From: Calliphora vicina
Taxonomy: Eukaryota > Arthropoda > Insecta > Diptera > Calliphoridae
DNA: 64,000 bases
NCBI RefSeq assembly: GCF_958450345.1
Contig: NC_088783.1
Span: forward strand, 27,965,701-28,029,700
Direction of reading: 5' to 3'
Shown here: positions 37,021-49,540 of the stretch, piece after piece
Numbering within the stretch: the stretch's first letter is position 1
Layout of the letters: each line of letters begins with the position of its first letter
Program-made: the position numbers and the translations under genes
Notes under the pieces: model-generated
Database searches by the model: none
Told to the model about the DNA's origin: nothing
What the model saw: only the letters and a program-made list of their open reading frames with translations

Positions 37021-38740
37021 ACATGAACAAAATTAATTTTCAGATCTGGTGGACTTTTCCATAGAAATCTTCTTATTTTATATTCTATATTGACCAAGTT
37101 CTCAATTGTAATATTTTTTAATACATAACTATTTATTGTTGGTTTATTTGGGGACTTTAAAAAAAATATGTGTGAAACCACCATTTGTGGATCATGTGCC
37201 ATCAATGAATGGAGCATGCTTAAGCTATCCTGGTTATCAGCTAGGGATTTTGCTAAATGTTTATGACTTAAAATTTCTTTGTTTAATTAATCTGAACGTT
37301 CTATACTTTCGTTGTTATTTCAAAAAATTATGGCTTTCGTATGAACTAAAGGAGTTGGAAATTTAAATATTCAATGTCATATTAAAACTCGTCCACTACT
37401 TGATACTGGCAGTAAAATGTTGCAGCATTTGTTTTTATTCATATCAGACAATTTTAAATATTCGTGCAAAGCTCTATTACAACGTAAAGCTCATTATTTT
37501 TATTTCAAAGTTTTACTACATTTTCCTCAAAATTCGTTAAAATAACATTCAAGCGTCCAAAAAAGTAGGCACAGTTTGAGGAATTTTTGCATATTGAAAT
37601 AATCTATGTTTTCATTCAATGTATACATTTCACTGACGGTAATGTAGTAGAAATCACTCAAAAAACAGCAAGTTCTAATTATAAAACATAGAAATTTAGG
37701 TGAGTTTCATATGAAGAAAAATTAAATCGAACGGAAATAAATCAAATTTATCTTTTCCTAACTGGAAACACAAAATAAGTCAAAAATTTTATTTTCACGT
37801 GAAAATGTAATATAAAACTAACATGTCCTTTCATTATACCTTCAGGATATTAAAAACTAAAAAGTGCAGAGCAGCACTGCAAAGATCCAAAACTTCCTGA
37901 AATATAATTGGTATTTGAGAAAATGTTGTTACTATAGAATGGTGAAATTTCACAAACAACTTAGTTTCTCGATTTTATTTAGTTTGCTCGGGAATCAACT
38001 ATCTGAAGCCTGTCGTTTATTTGAACCACCCACAGTGCAGGTATTGTCTAAAATGTAGCTTGTCTATTTTTAAATTCATTAAATTATGTAATTTTTTTCA
38101 AGTGTATTTCATTTCGTATAAATGCAATGCATGTGTGTATAACTTTTTTCGCCATTGTCTGTAACTTTTGTGCCAATTTAATCTTTTGCTGCCGTCCTAC
38201 AACAAGAATACTAAATTACAATACAAACTACAAATACTCGTGCAATACAAAGTTTGTTTGCTTCCTATCAACTTCTTGGGGAATAGTTACAAAATAAAAG
38301 AAACAAAAAAAACATATTGCATAAAGAATTTAAACTTCATTGTAGTTTAATACGAGTAGAGAGCGCAATATGCTGGTATGTATTTGGTAACCTTGGCTTT
38401 GTAGTAAATATGTTTTTGAAAATTTTGTACAACTAAAATTTATGGATCTCCTTCATTCTACTGGGTTTCATTACATTGTTTATGGCTGAGCGTAGTCGCC
38501 TATTTGCACAATTAAATGGTTGCTACTAGTTGTTGGTAGTAAAGGACTCTAGCACAGCAGAGTTGTTAGTTGTTGTATTTGTATAGTCTGGAGTCATTTA
38601 AATACTATTGCTATAAATTTGTTTAAATGTTTAATGATTTTTCTGTTATAGTTACAAAGAAAGAAGACTTTTGTGAATAGTAAAACGCGATGTATTTCAA
38701 ATCTGACTATAAATAATGTTTAAAGGTTAAATTATGGAAT
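37021..38740. other. AT-rich spacer
   Basis: Open frames of 60-85 codons on both strands at 36960-37366 and 37864-38350 show no recognised motif. No repeat partner seen. Confidence 0.3.
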
Positions 38741-38749
38741 AACATTTTC

Positions 38750-39060
38750 GTTTTTTATGCTCACCATCAAAGAAGATGTCTTTCCGTTTGAAGCTCGTCA
38801 AAATATTTCTCACAGTATATGTATTGTGGGTCCTCATAACATTCTAAGACGATCAGACTATGTCCGTACTCTGTCCGTCTGTCTGTTTAAAACACGATAG
38901 ACCACAATCGAAAAGTGGTAACTGTCTGAAATTTTCCACAAATACTCTCTGTTGATAAGGTTTGAAAATTACCAATATACTGTACTGAGCATAAAAAATG
39001 CAACGCTTTACTAAGTGATATTCAACTGGTATGATTTTTCTTATAACGGAATCCAATTCT
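38750..39060. repeat. Degenerate dispersed repeat with GTCCGTCTGTCTG
   Basis: CTCTGTCCGTCTGTCTG followed by AACACGATAG, a TCTGAAATTTTCCACAAATA block and CTCTGTTGATAAGG is the layout of a common fly dispersed repeat (recalled from memory). Ends not definable. Confidence 0.45.
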
Positions 39061-39519
39061 CCCCATCTGCTATTTTTGTATTTTTTGTGGTCTTAGTCAA
39101 TTATTGTGCGAACAAAAAAAATGCAACTCTAATGAAATTGACTTAATTTTTAAAATTTTGAAAAAAATAATTATAAAAAATTGCTAGAAACTATAATACT
39201 ATTACAGTACAGTAATTTACTGTTAATACGAATAAATTCAAGGATATGAAATCTACAAAGGATAACAGAAATAACGATTCCGTGCAATATGATGAATTGT
39301 TCGAAAAGTATGAAAATTTCAAGAATTTTTTACTTATTTCCAATTTAAAATCTTACGGATTTTACACAGGGCAACAAAATCGCAAAAATTTGGTCCAAAC
39401 TAATTTTAAAATTTTTTTTTGGTAAAATTGTAATTTTTTCAGACTTTTCTCCACATAATTTATGGTAACTCAAAAGGGCTTAGTCCGATATTATTAGTAA
39501 AGTTCACATTTACATAGCC

Positions 39520-40500
39520 TTTAATCTGTTTATATATTGCGTTTTAATCGGCTTAGTAGTTTCGGAAGCAAAAAATATATTTTTTACGTCAAAATAGCAA
39601 AATTTTGTGTTTTAAAAAACTCATGAAAAATCGAAAACGACAGAAATTGTTCAGGTTTATTAATTTGTCGCAAACACACATACAATAGCAACAAAATGAA
39701 ATATCGATAATAAAAATCGATATTGATTCTTTTCGAATTTCTTCACAATTAAGTGAATGCGCTCATTTTCACGAAATTTTACTTTTTTGTTTGATATACA
39801 TAAAATTGAGTAGTTAATGTTCTTCTTTCGATTGATTGAATATTTAAACAATTTTCCCCATGCTATGTACAAATTTTCACATATATATTGTGTTTCAAAC
39901 GGCTCAGTAGTTTCGGAGTTATAATAACAAATTGAAGCAAGAAAATATATTTTTTACGTGAAAATATAACTTGTTTTGTTTTAAAAAAATCATGAAAAAT
40001 CGAAAACGACAGAAATTGTTCAGGTTTATTAATTTGTCGCAAACACACATACAATAGCAACAAAATGAAATATCGATAATAAAAATCGATTGATTCTTTT
40101 CGAATTTCTTCACAATTAAGTGAATTCGCTCATTGTCACGAAATTTTACTTTTTTGTTTGATATACATAAAATTGAGTAGTTAATGTTCTTCTTTCGATT
40201 GATTGAATATTTAAACAATTTTCCCCATGCTATGTACAAATTTTCACATATATATTGTGTTTCAAACGGCTCAGTAGTTTCGGAGTTATAATAACAAATT
40301 GAAGCAAAAAAATATATTTTTTACGTGAAAATACTTAGTAACTTGTTTTGTTTTAAAAAAATCATGAAAAATCGAAAACGGCAGAATTTGTTCAGATTTA
40401 TTTGTTTAGCATAAAGTCACATGTAATAGGAAAAAAATGAGATATAAATATCGATAGATTATTTTCGAATTTATTCACAATTAAGTGAATTCACTTATTT
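39520..40500. repeat. Tandem repeat, about 370-bp unit, 2.5 copies
   Basis: TCATGAAAAATCGAAAACG occurs at 39621, 39990 and 40362. Units 1 and 2 are nearly identical through ACATACAATAGCAACAAAAT, TCCCCATGCTATGTAC and GGCTCAGTAGTTTCGGAGTT; the third is partial and more diverged. Two minus-strand frames at 39660-39872 and 39919-40239 are the same sequence duplicated. Confidence 0.9.
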
Positions 40501-40541
40501 TCACATAATTGTATGTGTTTACAAGCGTGTATTTTGCGTGT

Positions 40542-40600
40542 AAATTTTACATGTGTTTTGTTATTGTAACAAAAATTTTAACAAAACACATGTAAAATTT
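40542..40600. repeat. Perfect hairpin
   Basis: AAATTTTACATGTGTTTTGT at 40542 is complementary to ACAAAACACATGTAAAATTT ending 40600, with a loop of about 19 bases. Confidence 0.85.
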
Positions 40601-40602
40601 TA

Positions 40603-41580
40603 AAGGTTAATTTCCTTTTTTGCACTGTTACTGTAAATATAAGACCTTAATGTATATTTTTCGCAACTTTCATTAAAAAATATAAAATATTCTCTATCAT
40701 TCATTTCGAAATTCCAAATATTGTCATTCACGATTTATGGGTTAAAGTTTTCCGGTTTTATTAAAAATTTCAGAGTATATTTAGAATTATCTGGCCTATA
40801 ATATTCTGTACAAGTTTTACTTAAAATTCATAACAGTAAGGAAATTGGTATCATTCGCCAAAATATGGCCAACAAATCGTAAAATTTAAATCGCACGTAC
40901 AGAAAAACTTTAGGAGGTATTGACATATTTTTATTCTCTATTATATTCTCAATAAATCCCTATATGATGATCAAAAAATTCTGAAATTTGTTTAACAAAA
41001 TTTTTAAAAATTTTAAAATGGAATTTTGTAACTGCCGTTAAAAAAATAAAATTTGTTTGGTCATACCTGCGAATAGGTTAACGTTACCGTACGAAGACAA
41101 AAACTCATATACATGTAACTGTGGATATATTTAAAGTACAAATTAGCCTTTATTGTAATATTTCTCAACATATGAGACACGTTAATGGCCTGTTGTATTT
41201 TTAATAATTTTACCATTTTCTAATCAGTTTTCATCTTTTATATCTCATTACAATGACAATTACGTAGACATTTCGATTATTTTATATTAAAATGCAAAAG
41301 TAATTATTTAAAGCGAAATTTTTACATAAACTTAAAAATAGCATTTTTGTAAATGTTCTCTTGTAGATGTTCTCACGAACTTAAACCCTCGTGCATCAAG
41401 CCAATTTTTAACCGATCGAGCATTTTTCAAATTTTTTTATCCAAACCTCACTCAAAACTGCACTTCGTTTTTAAAAAATCGAAAATAAAAAAATAAGGTC
41501 CACCTTAAGGAGCGTGGCGTTTTTTGGATGAAATGTTTATCCTTTTGAATTTTAATGTCCCTCTATATGGGCAACATATG
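40603..41580. other. AT-rich spacer
   Basis: Nothing recognised. Confidence 0.3.
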
Positions 41581-41582
41581 TA

Positions 41583-42107
41583 CAGTGGTGGCCACCAATT
41601 TAAGACAAATACTTGAATTTTTTTCATCAACTGAATTTTAAGTGCGATAGAGCCAAAATAAAAGGACGTCTAAGGGTATGAAATTTATTATTAATGTTTC
41701 TAGTTTCTGAAAAATGTTTGGAAAAATCGGTAAAACATATATGGACAAAGATATGTGGAAATACGTTGACCCACCTCAGCGAACATCCGCTGTTAATAAC
41801 ATGATACGACCGAAACTAATGGAACTAAAAATACGAAATTTTGTCCGAATATTTTATAATAATAAAAATATAATGATATAAATGTGAAAAAAATTTGTTT
41901 ATTTAAAAAAAAAAATTTTTGGTCAAGTTGTAGAAAAATTGTATGTGTTCGTGGTGAATATGTATGAATTGACACAGTCGAATAAAACACACTTGTGTGT
42001 TAAAACAGTCCTCATGCATACATATTTGTGGAAATATTTGAAAAAATAATTGACAATCACGTGGAATTTAGCAAACAATTTTTGTCTTAAATTCCTGGCC
42101 ACCACTG
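41583..42107. mobile_element. Tc1-like MITE
   Basis: 525 bp with TA at each flank (41581-41582, 42108-42109). Ends CAGTGGTGGCCACCAATTTA and TAAATTCCTGGCCACCACTG form inverted repeats of about 28 bp including AAGACAAA / TTTGTCTT. CAGTGGTGGCC ends with TA targets are typical of Tc1-like elements. No transposase remains. Confidence 0.9.
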
Positions 42108-42109
42108 TA

Positions 42110-42984
42110 TGTCCCTAGTTCCTAAGGTGACCCTCAGTGATGAAATTGGTGATAAACTTATTTTATATGAACCTAAATCTTTCATCCAATTTTTGTAAGT
42201 CCATAATTGACTCTAGCCCCCATATTTTATTTTCAGTTTTGATTTTCTTCCATATTTATTTCATTATAATTCCTTTCGTTTTAAAACTTTCAAATAATAT
42301 ATTTGTATGTATATAACCTTTTTAGTTGTTTTACATATAACTAAATCCCTTTAAATTCCTGCATTACTAGTTCAATTTAATTTTCGCAAACCAACTTTGC
42401 AACCAAACAATTCCTAGCCAACATTCCAGACCATGTTCAGTTGTACATACTTTTTATTTTTAATTTTATTTTAATGGTTTATCATCATCATTAAAAATAA
42501 AGCCAATTGTGTAATTCTATTTTTGTTTGTATTGTTTTTCCTTTTATCCTTTTTTTCCACTTGCTGTTTATTTTGAAATTTATTCGCCATTCTAAAGTTA
42601 TATAAACCGTTATCCGCTAAATGGTGGATATCTGTGTTAGTGTTTGTACTTTAAAAATAATGGAGTAATGTTACCGTTAATTAATGTATTACAAGTGAGT
42701 GAAAAAGCAATTTTTTTTTGTTTACATTGGTTGTAGTGTTTTTGTATAGTTACGTGAGTAGTTGAAGTATATATAGGATTATATTTATACAAAACATATA
42801 GTTATTTTGTTTGTATGCAACTACAGGAGGTCTGCTAAATGCTAAAGATATAGAAAAAGGAAATCTTAGCGAACTTCATCAATAGAATACTAAATTCAAA
42901 AAATACAAATTTAAGATTTGGGGTTTTCGAAGTGGAAGTGATTAGCAAATTTGAATAATGGAATTAAATATAGGAGTTTTTACT
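42110..42984. other. AT-rich spacer
   Basis: No repeat or coding signal recognised. Confidence 0.3.
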
Positions 42985-43340
42985 GTCAATAACGCGACAC
43001 AATAACTTTTGATGTGAAAAAATAAAGGCATAGCAATTTTTTTCTTATTTCTATATTTCGATCGCATTTAGTAGCACAATGTTTAGTTCAAAGCTTAAGT
43101 TTTGTCGTTCTCAATATACTAGCAAAACCTAGAATACAAAAAGTGAAAAAAAAATTTAATTAGTTTTCTACTGCTTAAGCACAAATAAATGAATTGGAAC
43201 ATAATTTTTAAAACATTTTTTAAAATCGTTTTCTGTCAATAGTTGAAATATTTGCATTCGTTTTTTTACAACTTTCAGTATGATTTAGCATGCTGCATAT
43301 TTTCACGTCACGTTTGTAACACGTATTCGTTTACTATTTA
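42985..43340 (-). repeat. TGTCGCGTT-motif repeat, second segment
   Basis: AACGCGACAC at 42991 and GCATATTTTCACGTCACGTT at 43287 parallel 36105 and 36335. The middle is diverged. Confidence 0.4.
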
Positions 43341-43469
43341 TTGATTCGTCATACTTTTTATCTTTTAATAAACCCACTGGTAATGGATTTTATAACTTCT
43401 TCACTGCTCAAACCTATATTTTTATTTATTGGCTTTTGAACGCGGTTCATTTATTCTCAATCAATTATT

Positions 43470-44541
43470 GAAAATTATAATGTAAACAACAACGTTTTTT
43501 TGATTCGACAATGACGAATTTTGTACCAACGAAACGTCATATGCAGGAAGTTTTGCTTTACTTCTTTAATTTTTAAAAAAGTGACACTGAAGCACACCGA
43601 TTGTTCACCAAAGTTTATGGTGAATGTGTTTCATCGGCTTCAATGTGAGAGATTTGGTTTGTGTGATTCAGAAGTGGAAATTTTGACACGGAAGACAAAA
43701 ATCACCCAGGCCAGCCAAAACAGTTTGAAGACCAAGAATTGGAGGCCATAAAGATTGATGTCGAACTCAACAGGAACTTGCACAATTATTGGAAGCTACT
43801 CAGTCAGCAATTTCAAGCAGCATGATTCATCCAAAGGTAGGGACATTGGGTACCATAAGAACTGAAGCCGAGAAACCTTGAAAGATGATTTTGCATGTCC
43901 AAAATGATGCTTGAATACTATAAAATAAAATTATTTTGGCGGAATCATTACTTGCGATAAAAAAAGGATCCATTACGATAACCCAAAGCTTAAGAGATCG
44001 TATGTGAAGCCCGCCAACCAGCCGAATATACACCAAAGCCAAATATCCATGGAGCTGAAGTAATGATCTGTATTTGGTGGAAGCAAAAGGGTTCCATCTA
44101 TTATGAGCTGCTGAAATCTGGCCAGACCATCACAGGAAGCCTGTACCGAACGCAATTGATTCGTTTGAGGCGAGCATTAACCGAAAAACGCTCAGAATAT
44201 GCGGCCAGACATGAAACTGTAATATTCCATCATTACAAAGCTAGGCCACATCTAGCAATATTAAAAACTATTTAGAAGTGGTTGGGAAGTTTTTCCTCAC
44301 CTGATCGGTGCAGAACGCTCTCTGTGGGATACGCTTCACTTTAGAACACGGTATCCGATATTGGCTTGATTCGTTCTTGACCTCAAAAGATGAGCAGTTA
44401 TTTTGGTTCGGAATCCATACTTACCAGAATGGTGGGAAAAGATCATAGATCAATAATTTGAATAAATTTGTATTGTACAAATGTTTCAAAATAAAAGATA
44501 CAAATTTAAAAAAATCACGCATTTTTAATTCATACACCCAA
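43470..44541 (+). mobile_element. Mariner transposon copy C, broken transposase
   Basis: Plus strand. N-terminus MTNFVPTKRHM at 43511, then VLLYFFNF, AYGECVSS-type block at 43610, FEDQELE near 43730, WVPYELKPRNL at 43847, TCDKKWIHYDNPK at 43955 (first Asp kept), WWKQKGSIYYELLKSGQTI at 44078 and VIFHHYKARPH at 44219, where the second catalytic Asp has become Tyr. The third-Asp region is frameshifted around 44300. The 3' inverted repeat ends CATACACCCAA at 44541 before TA. The 5' inverted repeat is not seen. Confidence 0.9.
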
Positions 44542-44576
44542 TAGCATAACTTTGCTTCTAAATATGGATCGGCCTG

Positions 44577-45352
44577 TCTACACGCAGAGAAAAAATATAA
44601 TTGGGCATGGTTACTGTAACCATTTCAATATTGTTACAAGTTTTTTAACGATATTATAGTCACAGTAACTATTTACATGATTGTGGTAACCATAATATGG
44701 TTAATTTACGATTCACATGATTGTCTCAACCATATATATGGTTACAGTAAACATATATATGTTTGTGACAACCATTTATATGATGAAGGACTTATCATAT
44801 CATATTATATTGCTCTCGGCTTAAGGCTTATCATAATCTGAGAACAACATATTATGATAAAATTATTCATCATAAATATATTTGCCACAAACATATATTT
44901 GTTTACTGTAACCATATATATGGTTGATACAATCATGTAAATCGTAAGTTAACCATATTATGGTTACCACAATCATGTAAATAGTTACTGTGACTATAAT
45001 ATTGTTGAAAAACATGTAACACTATTTAAATGGTTACACTAACCATGCCCAATTATATTTTTTCTCTGCGTGTATATATATAAAAATGAAATGGTCCATG
45101 TATGTAATGGCATCACGTGAGAACGGCTGGAGCGATTTGATTGATTTTTTTAATCGATTCGAATTTTTCAAGAGATGTTTTGTAAAGAAAAAAAATTCGG
45201 GGTAAAATTCGAATTTTTTTTTTTGAGTCCAGTCAACTGTAATAAAAAAGCTCCTCAAGTAAATAAGAACAGGCAGGTGTTTGTGGGTTGGAGAAACTTG
45301 AAAAACTAACATTAGTAAATGCTACCGGGCGAAGCCGGGGCGGTCAACTAGT
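44577..45352 (+). mobile_element. Helitron-like element split by a MITE
   Basis: TCTA at 44577-44580 is followed, after the foldback MITE, by TATATATAAAAATGAAATGG at 45073. TCTATATATAAAAATGAA is a common insect Helitron 5' start (recalled). The 3' end near 45321 carries the CCGGGCGAAGCCGGGGCGG hairpin followed by TCAACTAG and T, fitting the CTRR end rule. Without the MITE the element is about 284 bp: non-autonomous. The 5' flanking base is G, not the usual A. Confidence 0.75.
44581..45072 (+). mobile_element. Foldback MITE family F, copy 2
   Basis: 492 bp from CACGCAGAGAAAAAATATAA to TTTTTTCTCTGCGTG with TA on both sides. Arms of about 200 bp are complementary and contain GGGCATGGTTACTGTAACC and TATATGGTTACAGTAAACAT. 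Nearly intact compared with copy 1. It sits in the TA of the Helitron-like start. Confidence 0.9.
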
Positions 45353-47124
45353 TTTTAATAAATATTGCTACCGTCATTTGGAAATTTGCAAAGTTTAAGA
45401 CATTTTGTCGGAAAATTGCAATTCTGGCCCTATGTACACTGTGTTACTCCCAAACTTTGCCCCATGAGTCTAACTGTAAGTTGAAGTTGTAGTTGGAGAC
45501 TGTGAAATGAATATCCATAGGATAAGGCATTCCTTACTTCCCACTTTTTAATAATATTTTTTAATAGAAATTTCTGAATTATAAAAATACTTCATTAAAA
45601 GGTTAATAATCGAGTGTAAATTCCAGAGGCTCTTTTATAAAAGTTTTATTTAGAGTTCAACTGAATTAAAAAATTTATATTTTGCATTCCCTGTTTCATT
45701 TTGCAGTTATTTGCTATTTGCAACTAAAATTTAAGGTTCTAAAAAATGTTGCTTTACTACAATAAAATAATATAGAAAACACCTTTAGTTGTATAACTCC
45801 TTTACATGTATAGATATTTGTAATTTATAAAAATATTAATGTAAAAATGTATAAATATGTATTGTTTGCAGAAAAATAAAAATAAAAGGGGAGGTTTTTT
45901 ATTCAGTTTATTGTTATTCTTATTGTTGCTTAATATTTACATTAAGGGTGTATGAACTCGCACCTCCATATTTAGAAAAAAACACTTACCTGTATGAACA
46001 ACATTTGTGTTTCTAGATTTTTATTTACTTTTATGTATTTATTGTATATTTATTTATTTGTTTGTTATATTAACAATCAAAAAATATGTTTGTATGCATT
46101 TATGTAAGTTTGTTTGTTTGTTTATTTATTTATTTATTGTATTTGTTTATATTTACTTTAATTATTTATTTGATTAGCTAAACATATGTGTTGATTACTA
46201 AATCAATGGTCTATTAGGAGTTACAATAATAACAACAACAGACATCATCCTAGGAAGGGGTTGTTAGGGGTTAGGATGGGAAATAATATTTATTATTGAC
46301 AAACAACAACATCAATATTAATTCAAAGTTGAACGTCACCACCCAAAATATATATAAACATTGATTTGTACACAAGGACTAATTACTTTGGTAAACACAC
46401 TTGATATGACTTGACTTTTTATTATAGACAAAAATTAAGTTAAACATTAGTTGTAAACTACAGACAGACATACAGACTTACATATGTTTGTAGTTTACTT
46501 TTGTTTTCTATTAATTTGTACAACAATATTAATGACTTGTCTGTGTGTGTTCTTATTTTTTGTGATTATTTATTGGAAAATTATTAGAAAACTAAATTCT
46601 ATGAATCAGGCCACTTGTTAAAATAGTATTTTCCCACGTCGCTGGCTATAATTAAGAAATATGATTTATTTGAGAATTAATTGTATTAAATATTTAGGGC
46701 TTTTGAATAAGACAAATATAAAAATTGGTATGATTTATTATTATCATATACATATATATTAGATTGTTAAAATTTTGTATTGTTGAAATGCTAATTAGCA
46801 GTTAAAAAATATAATCAAAGCCAAATGTATTAATATTTGAAGCTCATTGTCTTTAAGGTTCATGTTAGTTGGTTAGGTTAATTCCACCAAAGAACACAGA
46901 AACAAAAGAAGTTTTTAACCTTGGAGTTTTGACCTTATCCGATTAATTAGCTAATGAATAGTTGATTTTGAAGTGTTCTCTTGAAAAACAGGATGTAGCA
47001 TAAACGATTTACCTTAGCCAAAGGATATCTGAAAAGAGCCATCTTCTATTACTTAATAATATCAAATTTAGAATGGTACCATGTGGTTCTCGAAATAATT
47101 GAAATTTTGGGATTTATTTGAAAC
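45353..47124. other. Unique AT-rich DNA with TTTG/TTTA microsatellite
   Basis: A (TTTG)n(TTTA)n tract lies at 46107-46139. TATTTATTTGTTTG-like low complexity runs from 46000 to 46180. No coding signal. Confidence 0.4.
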
Positions 47125-47824
47125 AAGTAAGAACGTATGGTTCGTCAAGCCCGACCAATAATACCCTACACTAAGAAAAAGAGCAAAATCATTTTTCTTT
47201 TAAAATTTAAATAATTTATATTTTTGAGTGATTTTCGAAATGGGCCTTATATGGGAGCTATGACCAATTATGGACCGATCACCATGAAATTAAGTCGTGT
47301 GATTTATATTTACATGGAAGTTATTTATGTTGAATTTTATGTGTATACCAATATTTTTAAGAGATTTATGCAAGTTAAAGTGATTTTTGGATGCGGGTCT
47401 TATATGGGAGCTATAACTAATTATGGGCCGATCACAATAAAATTTGGTGAAATGAATTCCGTATATATAAAACTTATCTGGAGCAAAATTTGTAGATATA
47501 TCCATATAAATTAAACATTTATCACCGATAATGTCCAATTTCGGGAGGACATTTGTATGGGAGCTAGGTTAAATAATGTACCGATTTCAGCCAGTTTCAA
47601 TATGCTTCGTCCTTGGGCAGAAACAATTGTATGCACAAAATTTTATCGAAATATCTTCAAAATTGCGTCCTTTACTTTGCGCACAAAGTTTAATCGACTC
47701 AGAAAATGATTCTAAGTCGATCGGTATACTTTAAGATGAGTGTTAGACTAATATTTTTGGGCGTTACAAACATCTGCACAAACGCATTATACCCTCCCCA
47801 CTATGGTGGTTTAAGGTATAAAAA
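47125..47824 (+). mobile_element. R1 dispersed repeat, copy abutting mariner D
   Basis: AAGTAAGAACGTATGG start, ATACCCTACACTAAG at 47161, two internal TATGGGAGCTATGAC/AAC units and end GGTGGTTTAAGGTAT. The microsatellite is deleted. The frame at 47224-47514 runs across both internal units (GAMTNYGPIT, GAITNYGPIT) and is repeat-derived. It marks the truncation point of mariner D. Confidence 0.85.
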
Positions 47825-47825
47825 T

Positions 47826-49540
47826 GAAGCTCAAAATAGATAGGACCCTTTTGCTCCCACCAAATACCAAACATTACCTTAGCGATATGGATATTAGGCT
47901 TTGGTATTGATTCGGCTGGTTGGCCGATCTTCACATACGATCTCTTACTCTTCGGTTTATTATAATGGATCCAGTCTTCATCGCAACTAGTGTTTATAAA
48001 AAACCGACTTTTTAAAAAACCGGTTTGTCGGTTAACCGAAAAATGGCCTTTTTTAAAAAACCGGTTTTTCGGTTAACCGACATCGAAAAAACCGGTTAAA
48101 CCGGTTAACCGTCATATATGTGTAGAAAACATAAAATGTACAAAAAAGTATATACAGCTTTAAATTTTTTAATTTTTAGTAGTCAGGAATGGTTAATATT
48201 AAATAACTATAAATATACAAAAGTGCTAAGTCCATTTATTTTGTAAAAATTTCAAAATTATTATCTCAGTCAAATGGAAATGATTATAAATATGTTACTA
48301 AATATACTAAATATAATACTTGTTTTAATTATTGGTTTATTCATTAAATTTCAACCAAAAAATGTAAATCACTTTTTAATTTAATATTTGATAACTTTGA
48401 AATTTATTTTCACATCTACTTTCTGATATGAAAGACAAAATGTTCCAAGTCCCAAAAAAGGACCTATAAGATGTAAACGCATTTCCACTTAGCTGTGATT
48501 ATTTGATATTATAAAAAACTCCATTATAAGATTTCATAAATATTTCAAATAATGAATTTTAGAACTTTTTTGTCTCTCCTGTAATATTTCTGAAAAGCTA
48601 ACGAAATGATTAATAAATTAAAATTTTAAGAACAAAATACACTAATGAAGTCAAATTTATTGAAGGAAGGTATGTATGTACATCGAATTCAATTTAACGT
48701 TTGGTAAGATCATCACTAAGTTTTTAATGAATCATTAGTAAGATTTAGCCTAAACTTATAGATTTATGCAGAATTTAATTTTAATTTTTAATAGTTTCAT
48801 TATGTGCAAAAAAGTTTTTAAGTAAACTCATCGTCCTCTATTATTTAGAATCATTGTAATTCTTAAAAATATTAATCTAAAGAGTTTTGTATTGTAAATC
48901 AGCAGTTTAGGTTTCAAATCAGACCAATAATGTGTATACAATGAATATTAAAAATGCACAAATGAGATTTATCAATTTTAGTCCCAAATTTTAAAAACCG
49001 GTTAACCGAGTGATAAAAACCGGATAAACCGGATAACCGAAAATCAACATTTTAAACTAACCGGTTCGCAAAAAACCGAGAATTGGAAGAAAAGCCGGTT
49101 TTTCGGTTAACCGGTTTATAAACACTAATCGCAACTAATGATTCGGTGCAAAATGATTTTATTTTATTACGTTCAAGCTGCATTTCATACATATTAAATT
49201 CTCTTTTAAGGTCCCTCAGCTTGAATTCGTATGGTACCCAATTTTCCTGTTTTTTAATGAATCCTGCTGCTCGCAAATGTTCTAAAATTTCAGCCTGATG
49301 AGCTTCCAATGATTTTGCAAGCTCTTGTTGAGTTTTACAACAATCTTCATGGAGTAATTCCTCCAGTTCTTGGTCATCAAACGTTTTTATCTGGCCTGGG
49401 CGATCTTTGCCTTCCGTCTTCTCGCACGTTGAAACCGATGGAACACATTCGCCATAAGCTTTAGCGAGCAATTGGTGTGCTTCAGCGGGAAGTTTTTTCA
49501 AATTAAAAAAACCTAATGACAACCACGACTGAAAAAACAA
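47826..49540 (-). mobile_element. Mariner transposon copy D, split by a hAT-like element
   Basis: Minus strand. From 49540 leftward: FFNLKKLPAEAHQLLAKAYG, DRPGQIKTFDDQELEELLHE, a helix-turn-helix region (QQELAKSLEAHQAEIL), WVPYEFKLRDLKREF, ending in the block before the first catalytic Asp. After the insertion (47988-49127) the protein resumes at the SDEDWIHYNKPK equivalent of GDEKWIHYDNP and continues to WWEQKGPIYFEL, where it is cut by R1 at 47825. The C-terminal half with the second and third Asp is absent. Confidence 0.9.
47988..49127. mobile_element. hAT-like element c nested in mariner D
   Basis: 1140 bp with exact 8-bp flanking repeats ATCGCAAC (47980-47987 and 49128-49135). Inverted ends TAGTGTTTATAAA and, complemented, TAGTGTTTATAAACC. 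Both ends are filled with AACCGGTT / CGGTTAACCG words. Removing the element and one 8-mer restores mariner sequence exactly as in copy B. The middle is AT-rich with no coding signal, so it is non-autonomous. Confidence 0.95.

Noticed and set aside
36960..37217. Minus-strand frame containing MSRSGT
   Set aside because: The MSRSGT string is the DNA motif ATGTCGCGTTCTGG that recurs in non-coding contexts.
39660..40239. Two identical minus-strand proteins starting MYIAWGKLFKYS
   Set aside because: Explained by the 370-bp tandem DNA repeat; no coding signature beyond the duplication.
47224..47514. 96-codon frame with repeated GAMTNYGPIT
   Set aside because: It lies wholly in R1 and the repeat is its internal DNA duplication; equivalent frames in other copies are shifted or broken.
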